From: Deltaproteobacteria bacterium
GTDB lineage: Bacteria > UBA10199 > DSSB01
Length of the DNA: 6,734 nucleotides
NCBI GenBank assembly: GCA_021772695.1
Contig: JAJFLL010000029.1
Span: forward strand, 1-6,734
Reading direction: 5' to 3'
The stretch's first letter is position 1; the number at the start of each line of letters is the position of its first letter. Below are positions 1 to 6,551 of this stretch, piece by piece. Position numbers and translations under genes: made by a program. A model generated the notes under the pieces. The model ran no database searches, was not told where the DNA came from, and saw nothing but the letters and a program-made list of their open reading frames with translations.

Positions 1-2703
1 TCCCAATTGAGGAAAAAACCCTCGAACAAAACCCCACACCAGCAAGTCGACCCAAAGACTTCCCGCACCGGTCATTTCGCTGACCGTAATGGGGCCCGAT
101 TGCAGACGGCTCAGCCGCCCGCGCGGTTGGTTTTCTTGTGGTGCTTGGTAGGCCATGGAGCGAAAATCCTCAAGACTGACCTTTGCCGAATGCAGCGATA
201 CCTCACTGTGAATCACTTGGCTGGACTTTTTGGAGCCATAAAAGCTGCCCGAAAGATCTGGGGTATGGCTCAAGCCGGAAGGCCCCATACTAAAATGCAA
301 TTCGAGGGGATCGGTAGAGTCCTTGGCCCGACTCAGATTCCAACCTGCGGTGTTTTTTTCAAAGATCACCCGGCCTTGCAAACGAATATTATTTAGGTTG
401 GGCGAGTCCTCTTTAAGTAACACAGACCCCAATTGAGTTTCACCATCTCCCAATCCTTGTAGTTTCCCATGGTTGAGGTCAATGGACCCGGCAACTTTGA
501 TGCGACCCGGACTCAATTCAATCTTGGCGTCGTTAATCTTGGAACTATCCTTGGGGATGTTCAGGCGTCCGGAGGTTTCCACTCCCACTACGGGCAATTG
601 GAGTTGTAAAAAATATTCAGGCGAAACCGGTACCGTCTTGGAAGTAGGACTGGATAGAGAGAGGTAGGAGCGAAAATGTCCGGTCAAGGGCTGGGGAGTC
701 TTGGCGCTTCCATTGGGTTGAGTGGTGAATCGGGCCGTACCAAAACTGGGTGACGAGATTTGAGCATTGGGGATGTCACTTTGAATATCGAAAGTCGTAT
801 AGAGTTTACTGGCAGTACCTTCCCATACCCGGTAAAAATGGATGTTCTCTAAGGCGCTCTTGCCGATGATTTGCACTTGGGTGTCTTGGCTGTTTTTACC
901 TCCCAAGAACATTTCTCCCTTTGCCGAGATTTTTGGCAAGTAAAGGGATAGCTGCTTGGGTTTTCCTGAGGCGTCCAAACTTTGACTTAAGTGAATCTTG
1001 TCGGGAAGTTTGGCTTCATTCATTTGAAAATCGCCTAATGCGGTACGCACCGTCAAGGGTTTGGCCTGAATGCCTTCACTAGAAAGGGTCCAACCGGAAT
1101 CACCCAATTGAAAATCAAATTTTTTCCAGTCGAGGTTATTTAGCTTCATTTGAAACAGATCATTGGCCTCGGTTAAGGAAATCTCCTCGGCATGAATCCC
1201 CGATAGTTCGACCTTAATTTTTGGATCCGACTGACCGGTCCGCTTCGAAAGAGTAGCAAGGTCTGGAATGGTAATCAGGATTTTATCGATTTTAAGGTGT
1301 TTGGCCTTGAGATGATAATCGTTAAACTGCAGGTCTACCGAGTCGAGCGAGAGGGGAGCGATTTCCACCTTCATTTCGCGCCGCGCCGAGACCGCTCCCG
1401 TCTGGGCATGGACGACTTTTTTTAAGCTATAGCTAAGATGGATTTCCGTTTCGGCCCCGATTTTTAGGTTTCCGAGAGGAATACGCAAGTTGGTGGACTT
1501 TAATTTCGCCCTCAGGGTCAAATAAGGCAGCAAAGCGTCAGGGGTGGCTGCGAGGCGCTTGGCATCTTCGGCCAAGCCACCAAAGGTCCAGTCGATGATG
1601 CCCCCGCGATTGCGCGATACCAGAGGCAATCCCAATTTTTTGCGTTTCTCGTTGAGTTTCACCACTTCACTGGCCGGCACCGGAATTTTTTTTCTCAGGC
1701 CATTTTCATCCACGTATTCCGTATTCGGATTGATCAGTGGGGCCTGGCTTAGACCCTGCTGCCGTTGCTGGCTATCGAATAAGGGGGAGAAAAGTCGGAG
1801 CAGGTCGTCAAAGCGTCGCGGAAAGGTGTTGAAGGGAATGCCCAAGCTCGAAAATTTTTTTGGATCTTCCAAACCCACCGTCGGCAAATAGGCCCAGAGC
1901 ATCAAGGCACCTAAGCCCCGATCGGGACTCGGTAAGAGTTTGCCGTCGCTAACGGCCTCTTCAGCGGTGGCGATCAGGGTGTCTTGAATGGGTGAAAAGC
2001 GGAACATCCAATAGTCGTGGTTCTCGGGAGGCGGCGGCGCTTCGCTATGAAAGGGCGTGGTCAGCGATTGGTTTTTCCCCAAGGGATTTTCGTAGTCCAG
2101 ATTGCCACCCTTCATGGCCATCACCGGATTTTTTGGCAGCCGTTTCCAATCATAACTCATTTCCGGCGGGTCCACGGCGGCGAAACCATCGATTTCCAGA
2201 TCAGGAAAATTTTTCACCTCATTGATCACGTTCTTATCGAAATCCACGGTGACCCGGGTGATGAGGCTCTCTTGGGTGCCTGCGATGGGGCGAATCTCGC
2301 CATGGGCGCGGGCCCGGGTGTCTGATTTCACCGAGATAGTACAGCCTTCGGGGCGCTCTCCCTTCGGCGTGTATTCCGAAAAGCGGCAGAGATTATTCCC
2401 CTGATTCACGGGCAGATGGTAAAAATCCAAGTCGAGGCTTTCGATGCCCCCTGCCGCCTGAATGATAGTATCCAACCAAGTGGGTGCCTGCTTCGGTGCC
2501 GTCGATTGGCTTATCTGTGAAGGTAATTTCCAAAGGTTCATATTCAAGGGCCAAAAGGTGCCAGAGAGTTTTAATAAGGGCTGCGTCTCAGAAGAAAATA
2601 AGTTGGGCGAAGTTTCGAAACTCTCAGGTGGCAGCGCTTGCGGAAAATTTTCTAGAGTCAAGGGCGGTACTAGTTGAATTTTTTTGGCCAGTGGAGAAGT
2701 CAT
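1..2703 (-). CDS. Second giant beta-strand-rich protein, 3' end beyond window (at least 901 aa), AsmA/TamB-like look
   Basis: Translating the minus strand from ATG at 2703 gives 901 codons with no stop down to base 1, so the gene continues off the left edge. No family is recognised with certainty. The N-terminus (MTSPLAKKIQLVPPLTLENF) has no signal peptide or anchor. Residues about 80-235 are strand-rich, with two cysteines 15 apart (C106, C121) and a PPPP run at 223-226. Residues about 240-395 look mainly helical (240-251, 296-310, 344-358, 377-395). From about 396 to 850 the protein is a long series of amphipathic strands with L-x-I/L-x-L spacing, broken by short polar turns, much like repeating beta-groove proteins (AsmA, TamB, YhdP). 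Its size and order (strands, helical insert, long strand series) mirror the upstream 897-residue protein. Its start overlaps that gene's stop as ATGA; AAGGGA lies 8 bases upstream as a modest ribosome site. Translational coupling is therefore likely. The true length and C-terminal domain cannot be known here. Confidence 0.9.
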   Translation of the reverse strand, partial: MTSPLAKKIQLVPPLTLENFPQALPPESFETSPNLFSSETQPLLKLSGTFWPLNMNLWKLPSQISQSTAPKQAPTWLDTIIQAAGGIESLDLDFYHLPVNQGNNLCRFSEYTPKGERPEGCTISVKSDTRARAHGEIRPIAGTQESLITRVTVDFDKNVINEVKNFPDLEIDGFAAVDPPEMSYDWKRLPKNPVMAMKGGNLDYENPLGKNQSLTTPFHSEAPPPPENHDYWMFRFSPIQDTLIATAEEAVSDGKLLPSPDRGLGALMLWAYLPTVGLEDPKKFSSLGIPFNTFPRRFDDLLRLFSPLFDSQQRQQGLSQAPLINPNTEYVDENGLRKKIPVPASEVVKLNEKRKKLGLPLVSRNRGGIIDWTFGGLAEDAKRLAATPDALLPYLTLRAKLKSTNLRIPLGNLKIGAETEIHLSYSLKKVVHAQTGAVSARREMKVEIAPLSLDSVDLQFNDYHLKAKHLKIDKILITIPDLATLSKRTGQSDPKIKVELSGIHAEEISLTEANDLFQMKLNNLDWKKFDFQLGDSGWTLSSEGIQAKPLTVRTALGDFQMNEAKLPDKIHLSQSLDASGKPKQLSLYLPKISAKGEMFLGGKNSQDTQVQIIGKSALENIHFYRVWEGTASKLYTTFDIQSDIPNAQISSPSFGTARFTTQPNGSAKTPQPLTGHFRSYLSLSSPTSKTVPVSPEYFLQLQLPVVGVETSGRLNIPKDSSKINDAKIELSPGRIKVAGSIDLNHGKLQGLGDGETQLGSVLLKEDSPNLNNIRLQGRVIFEKNTAGWNLSRAKDSTDPLELHFSMGPSGLSHTPDLSGSFYGSKKSSQVIHSEVSLHSAKVSLEDFRSMAYQAPQENQPRGRLSRLQSGPITVSEMTGAGSLWVDLLVWGFVRGFFPQLG
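2700..2703 (-). promoter_or_regulatory. ATGA stop/start overlap coupling the two giant genes
   Basis: On the minus strand the four bases read ATGA: the TGA ends the 897-residue protein and the ATG starts the next frame, one base back. Such overlaps usually mean that a terminating ribosome restarts on the next gene, keeping the two products in fixed ratio. The ribosome site before the second start is only moderate (AAGGGA, 8-base spacing), which agrees with dependence on upstream translation. Confidence 0.85.
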
Positions 2704-5393
2704 GGAGTATTTCCCTTTTTGAATGTCTTTTGGCGGCAAGTGGGGTCTTGGCGGCACAGTTGGTCCAGATAATCGAGGATGCGTCGCTGAAAGCCTCGCT
2801 GGCTCCAGGGTTGGTTGTCGTAGGGCATGATGGCCTGAATCTCAAAGGGTCGCAGGGCTTGCCCACGGTGTCCGTAGGCTCGTGTCGTGGAGGGGGGCTT
2901 GGTCCAATCGGCCTGCGGTAAAAAGCTTGCGGGATTTATAATGGTATCGAGGTGAAAGCTTCCCAAGGCATAGGCCCGGCGCCAATTGATCTTACGAATG
3001 CGACGCATATGCCAACGGGTCTCTCGTACCAAGGGAGGGCCAACCTGGCGACCATAACGGTCGAGCCAATAGAGGTCACCCCGACGATCTCCCTTGATGG
3101 ATAATTTTCCCCTTCCGCGCCAGGCCTTGCGATCTTCGGGAAGTTCCAGGGTGAAATCACCGGCAAGTCGGGCATCGAGTCCGATGAAACGGATGCGCGG
3201 GTGGATGGCGCGTCGGACCCGGCGCGGTACCAGGTCAAGTTTTTGTGCATCGATTTTTAGGTCGAGATTTTGCCAGGCCAAGCGGCGGTCCTCTGGGGAC
3301 CATGCGATGCTGAGCGTCTTGCCTGGTCTCTGTTGCAGCGATAGGGGACCCCGCAATGGGCCGTGGCGATTCTTTGAGGCATCGGCGGCGAGGTGAAATT
3401 CGGGAATGCGCCATTCCTGGGTACTTAAATCCTGGTTGGCCCACTCAAATTTAAGGGCGCCGTTTATTTGGCGTAAATTCAGTTCGCCCACATTGGCTTC
3501 TTGTCCGGTAAAATTTAACGATAGGTCTTGGATCGATCCGTCCGCTTCTTCCCCTGGATTCCATTGCCAAGTTAGCTTTCCCTGGTGCAGCAGCCAGGTG
3601 GGTCCCTGACCCTGATTTTCCCATAGATCCACTTGTAATTCCCATGGTCTAGCGGGTGTGCTGGATTGAGTGGGCCAACTCAAATGAGATCGATTGAGGT
3701 TTATCCCGGCACCAGATTCCGTGCCTTCGGGACTCCATAAATTTAGGTTGGCTTCCATAAAAAAAGTCTCGAACCAGTTTTCGAATTGGTATGCACCCAA
3801 GACATCCAAAGGCACCGGCAGGCGACTTTGAATATGAAGCTCATAGCCCAACCCGGTCTGACCGTTCACGGTGAGTCGAAGGGGTGCGGAGTAATCCAAA
3901 CCAGGAATCGGCAGGGGCCAAATGCCGGTGATGGGGTCCGCCGGCGTACGGTCACTGAGGATCACCTGCGTAGTTTCCAAAAGCGGAACCAATTCCCCTG
4001 CTTGGCGCAAATCTAGATCACGAATTTCCCAATGATTTTCTCCCGGCCTAAAGTGCATACCGTCTTTCGAAAAATGCACAGCGCCGCTGGCAAGAAGTTG
4101 CCCGGCCACTTGAACCTTGCCGAGCCACGGCAGTTCCACATCTATCTGAAGGGAAAGGTTGGCTTCCATACTGATGCGATCGCCTTTTGGATCCACGTGC
4201 AGACGAAGTCCCGGCACCAATGTCTCTCCAAGGGAATTCGTGCGGGCTTCCCCTGAGCTAAGACGAAAGCTTTGCAGGTGGATGGGGGGTCGTTGTCCCG
4301 TTGGGCCCGCAGGATAATCCATGGGGTCGCCGTGGATATCCAAATCATGCAGTTGCAGCCATAGCGCACCGTCGCTGCCGTATTCCACTTGCAGGGTGCC
4401 GGTGGAATTTCCAAGATCAAGGAGTCCGGGAATAAATAAATCGTTTAAGCTCGCTACCTCCAGCGTGGCTCGACTACCCGGTTGAATAAATTTTTCGAGA
4501 AGCTGTAGCGGGGCCAGGGAAAAGGGTTTCGTCTCGGTGCTGCCTTGCTGGCCGCTAAGCGAACCGAGAAGCTTAGACAACAAGGCTTCCAGTTCCCAAT
4601 CGTGGGGAAGCTTTCCGTCCGATTCCAAGAGGGCTACCGGTAGACGATCGGTGAGGGTCCAATCTTTTAGTCCGGAGGCTCTCATGGCACCGTCGAAGGT
4701 GTAGGGGACCGCGCAAAGATTTTCATACATGGCATCGGTGATGCTACATGTTTCGATGGCCCCTGCAATTTCTTCGGGAGTGTAGCAGCGCCCTACTTCA
4801 TCGTAGGCCAAGTAGTTGCCGGTGGCATCCCAGCCCAAAGGGAGTCGTGGCAGACTGTAGGGAGTGATGACATTGAGCGCCGAGGCAATGGGTTCATGCG
4901 GTTGGGCGATGAGATGGACGCCGCCTCGATCGCCTATGGTGAGTCGTTGTAAGGTCACATCGCCGACGGGTGTGGAAACGACGGTGTCGGTGAAGGTGGC
5001 CAGGCCCTGCAACTGTAGAGGAATTCGGTTACACCTCAGACGCAGCACCGATTCGATTTGGGTGTTGGGGCCGGCGATCATTTCGACGGAATCTTTGGAA
5101 AAATTTTTAGGAAGAATTTTTAGTTTTAGGTCGGCGCGGTCCACCTGGATCCGAAAGGGCAGGGTATTTAGGCCGAGATGTTGGTGATATCGTTGGCGAG
5201 CATCTTCGTAATTGGAACGTTGCCACCAGGCCAGGTCGGCCACGGCGGAAAAATCTTCGCCAGTTGGCGAAGGCCATTGGTCTCTAGCGATGCACAGGGG
5301 CGCCGACTGCAATGGCCCTGAAAAAGTGGAATTGTCTGTGACGGTCCACGGTTCCGAAGAAAAACCGTGGCAACGGGAACAGGGCGGAGTCAT
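2700..5393 (-). CDS. Giant beta-strand-rich protein of unknown function (897 aa), possible AsmA/TamB-type architecture
   Basis: I do not recognise a specific family. The frame is unbroken for 897 codons. ATG at 5393 is preferred because GGAG sits 7 bases upstream; an in-frame TTG at 5429 would add 12 basic residues. From about residue 75 to 190 and again from 310 to 770 the protein is a run of short alternating polar/hydrophobic strands rich in L-x-L patterns, as in AsmA, TamB and DUF748-like groove proteins. Between these lie likely helices (204-216, 265-279, 293-303). Residues about 723-808 are very arginine-rich, and the C-terminus is a basic helix ending in a cysteine pair (C880, C886). 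Nine cysteines occur at 5, 8, 34, 121, 203, 216, 227, 880 and 886, which would suit disulfides outside the cytoplasm, yet no signal peptide or membrane segment is visible. The stop overlaps the next gene's start (ATGA), so the two products are probably made together. A lipid-transfer or envelope role is inference only. Coding status is sure; the family is not. Confidence 0.9.
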   Translation of the reverse strand: MTPPCSRCHGFSSEPWTVTDNSTFSGPLQSAPLCIARDQWPSPTGEDFSAVADLAWWQRSNYEDARQRYHQHLGLNTLPFRIQVDRADLKLKILPKNFSKDSVEMIAGPNTQIESVLRLRCNRIPLQLQGLATFTDTVVSTPVGDVTLQRLTIGDRGGVHLIAQPHEPIASALNVITPYSLPRLPLGWDATGNYLAYDEVGRCYTPEEIAGAIETCSITDAMYENLCAVPYTFDGAMRASGLKDWTLTDRLPVALLESDGKLPHDWELEALLSKLLGSLSGQQGSTETKPFSLAPLQLLEKFIQPGSRATLEVASLNDLFIPGLLDLGNSTGTLQVEYGSDGALWLQLHDLDIHGDPMDYPAGPTGQRPPIHLQSFRLSSGEARTNSLGETLVPGLRLHVDPKGDRISMEANLSLQIDVELPWLGKVQVAGQLLASGAVHFSKDGMHFRPGENHWEIRDLDLRQAGELVPLLETTQVILSDRTPADPITGIWPLPIPGLDYSAPLRLTVNGQTGLGYELHIQSRLPVPLDVLGAYQFENWFETFFMEANLNLWSPEGTESGAGINLNRSHLSWPTQSSTPARPWELQVDLWENQGQGPTWLLHQGKLTWQWNPGEEADGSIQDLSLNFTGQEANVGELNLRQINGALKFEWANQDLSTQEWRIPEFHLAADASKNRHGPLRGPLSLQQRPGKTLSIAWSPEDRRLAWQNLDLKIDAQKLDLVPRRVRRAIHPRIRFIGLDARLAGDFTLELPEDRKAWRGRGKLSIKGDRRGDLYWLDRYGRQVGPPLVRETRWHMRRIRKINWRRAYALGSFHLDTIINPASFLPQADWTKPPSTTRAYGHRGQALRPFEIQAIMPYDNQPWSQRGFQRRILDYLDQLCRQDPTCRQKTFKKGNTP
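5346..5370 (-). other. Hairpin with possible C(UUCG)G cap inside the start of the 897-residue gene
   Basis: The minus-strand RNA has 8-base arms CCACGGTT and AACCGTGG around nine bases. It can also fold as six outer pairs, a three-U bulge and three inner pairs closed by C(UUCG)G, an unusually stable tetraloop. It begins 23 bases after the first base of the ATG, within codons 8-16. It could slow early elongation or affect initiation; function is not shown. Confidence 0.5.
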
Positions 5394-5400
5394 GGTCTGT

Positions 5401-5404
5401 CTCC
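5401..5404 (-). promoter_or_regulatory. Shine-Dalgarno GGAG deciding the start of the 897-residue gene
   Basis: The minus strand reads GGAG, then seven bases, then ATG at 5393. This spacing is ideal and favours that ATG over the in-frame TTG at 5429, which has only a GGGG five bases before it. Confidence 0.7.
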
Positions 5405-5452
5405 GCCGCGTGCCCCTCCGCGAAACCAATTGTGCCCCAAAATCGGTACCCT

Positions 5453-5468
5453 CCCAAGGTACCTTGGG
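5453..5468. repeat. Perfect 16-bp palindrome between the CDF gene and the giant genes
   Basis: CCCAAGGTACCTTGGG equals its own reverse complement and begins one base after the CDF stop codon. As RNA it could fold with a 6-bp stem and a GTAC loop. No run of T follows on the minus strand, so it is not a standard intrinsic terminator. A second GGTACC lies at 5445-5450, 13 bases from the one inside the palindrome. It could be a protein-binding site, a pause or processing hairpin between the two parts of the operon, or chance. Confidence 0.6.
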
Positions 5469-5469
5469 T

Positions 5470-6429
5470 TTATCGGAGGGGGGGCCTTGAAGTTGTGTTC
5501 GCCGCGGCCGGCCGGGTGCGGAAGAGATCCGGCTCTAAATAGATGACGCGGGCGATGGGCACCTTGGAGCGCACTCGCTGTTCCACCGCATCAATGCCGC
5601 GGGCGATCTGCTCGGCGGTTTGATCGTGGCCTACGGCGATTTTGGCGGCCACCAGCAATTCTTCAGGTCCCAGATGTAAAGTCTTCATGTGGATGATGCG
5701 TTCCACTTCAGGTCCGGCGAGGATCGCCGCCTCGATGGCGGCCAAATCGGCGCGGGTGGCGGACTCGCCGAGCAAAAGACTCTTGGTCTCTTGGGCCAGA
5801 ATGACGGCGATGACCACCAGCAACACGCCGATCATGGCGGTACCGGCGGCATCCCAACGACCATCGTGGGTCAGCAAGGTCAAGCCCACTCCTAACAAGG
5901 CGAATACCAATCCCACCAAGGCACCGAGATCTTCTAAGAGCACCACCGGTAATTCCGGAGCCCGGGCCCGGCGAATAAATTCCTTCCAACTTGCTTGGCC
6001 CCGAATGGCATTGGCTTCAACGATGGCCGTACGAAAGGAATAGACCTCTAATAAGATCGCCACGCCCAAAACTAGCAGGGGGACCCACCACCATGGCCCC
6101 GTAATGGGTTCGGGATGAGCCCATTTATGCCACGCTTCGTAGAGGGCGAAGAGGCCGCCGAGACTAAATAGAATGATAGAGACGATGAAGGCGTAGATGT
6201 AGCGCTCGCGACCGTAGCCGAAGGGGTGCTGCGGCGTGGCCGCCCGTCGCGCCTTGCGTCCTCCCACTAACAGCAGCAATTGGTTTCCCGAATCGGCAAC
6301 CGAGTGTACTGCCTCGGCCAGCATGGACGATGAGGCAGTTAAGGCAAAGGCGACGAATTTGGTGACGGCGTTGCCGGCGTTGGCAATCAGGGCGGCGATA
6401 ATGGCCTTGGTACCAGAGGTGGCGCTCAT
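5470..6429 (-). CDS. Cation diffusion facilitator (CDF) family transporter, ZnT9-like
   Basis: Predicted inner-membrane exporter of divalent metal cations (Zn2+ most likely; Mn2+, Co2+ or Fe2+ not excluded), normally a proton-coupled homodimer. The 319 residues show six hydrophobic segments at about 8-30, 34-54, 76-98, 113-131, 159-185 and 193-212, then a soluble C-terminal domain (about 213-302) that in CDF proteins serves dimerisation and metal sensing. Seen directly: H42 and D46 in an HSVAD motif of TM2 (the CDF metal site), HPFGYGRERY at 68-77 after TM2, E166-D167 in TM5, and a closing IARVIYLEPD stretch at about 292-301. The TM2 motif, HPFGYGRERY and the TM5 ED pair recall the ZnT9-like branch, from memory of the family. 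The ATG at 6429 was chosen because AAGGAG lies 11 bases upstream and residue 1 then falls just before TM1. An in-frame GTG at 6504 would add 25 residues but has no Shine-Dalgarno. Length is normal for the family. Two giant genes follow on the same strand after 76 bases. Metal specificity cannot be read from sequence. Confidence 0.95.
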   Translation of the reverse strand: MSATSGTKAIIAALIANAGNAVTKFVAFALTASSSMLAEAVHSVADSGNQLLLLVGGRKARRAATPQHPFGYGRERYIYAFIVSIILFSLGGLFALYEAWHKWAHPEPITGPWWWVPLLVLGVAILLEVYSFRTAIVEANAIRGQASWKEFIRRARAPELPVVLLEDLGALVGLVFALLGVGLTLLTHDGRWDAAGTAMIGVLLVVIAVILAQETKSLLLGESATRADLAAIEAAILAGPEVERIIHMKTLHLGPEELLVAAKIAVGHDQTAEQIARGIDAVEQRVRSKVPIARVIYLEPDLFRTRPAAANTTSRPPLR

Positions 6430-6440
6430 GGCGAGTTCGA

Positions 6441-6446
6441 CTCCTT
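6441..6446 (-). promoter_or_regulatory. Shine-Dalgarno AAGGAG deciding the CDF transporter start
   Basis: A full AAGGAG lies on the minus strand 11 bases before ATG at 6429. The spacing is a little long but the match is complete, while the alternative GTG at 6504 has no purine-rich site before it. Starting at 6429 also removes a 25-residue non-hydrophobic extension that CDF proteins do not need. Confidence 0.75.
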
Positions 6447-6488
6447 CTTTCGGATGCAAGCAGGCACGGTGAATGGTTTTGTAGTTTG

Positions 6489-6513
6489 CGTCTAAAATTC
6501 TCACGTTTAGACG
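6489..6513 (-). repeat. 8-bp perfect inverted repeat in the CDF leader
   Basis: CGTCTAAA (6489-6496) and TTTAGACG (6506-6513) are exact reverse complements around a nine-base spacer. The repeat lies 60-84 bases upstream of the transporter ATG and contains the unlikely GTG start at 6504. It could be an operator for a metal-responsive repressor or one arm of an RNA switch. It shares bases 6509-6513 with a second, larger inverted repeat. Confidence 0.55.
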
Positions 6514-6551
6514 GTCGCCTAAAAAAGCGAAAGCTCTATTTTTTACCGTCT
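6509..6551 (-). repeat. Long imperfect stem-loop in the CDF leader, overlapping the downstream inverted repeat
   Basis: AGACGGT (6509-6515) and ACCGTCT (6545-6551) are exact 7-base complements. Inside them an A run (6521-6526) faces a T run (6539-6544), and AGC/GCT (6526-6528, 6533-6535) close a four-base loop. Read on the minus strand, a six-U run follows the inner hairpin, so a weak intrinsic terminator is possible. Because 6509-6513 is also used by the neighbouring repeat at 6489-6513, the two folds exclude each other. Confidence 0.5.

Noticed and set aside
7..396. Plus-strand open frame of 129 codons and other plus-strand frames across 1-6472
   Set aside because: All lie opposite the three long minus-strand genes, show no family motif, and overlap each other in several frames, as expected of antisense shadows.
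2..1111. Repeated CCAATTG in the left part
   Set aside because: Explained by the codon pair CAA-TTG and by TTG-GG in the coding strand; spacing is irregular.
2624..2866. Minus-strand frame of 80 codons across the junction of the two giants
   Set aside because: It is in a different frame from both giants and overlaps their coding sequence; no recognisable protein.
5367..5381. CxxCH as a c-type haem attachment site
   Set aside because: A single CxxCH with no signal peptide cannot be exported for haem ligation by the usual route; kept only as part of the cysteine observation.
5453..5468. Palindrome as the intrinsic terminator of the CDF gene
   Set aside because: No U run follows on the minus strand and the stem leaves a four-base loop with only six pairs.
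629..6415. GGTACC found six times in the window
   Set aside because: More than the one or two expected, but two are in one short gap and the others lie in coding sequence; the count is too small to claim enrichment.
6521..6544. Intrinsic terminator on either strand
   Set aside because: Only three strong pairs close the loop, and no gene is known to end there on the plus strand; better read as part of the leader fold.
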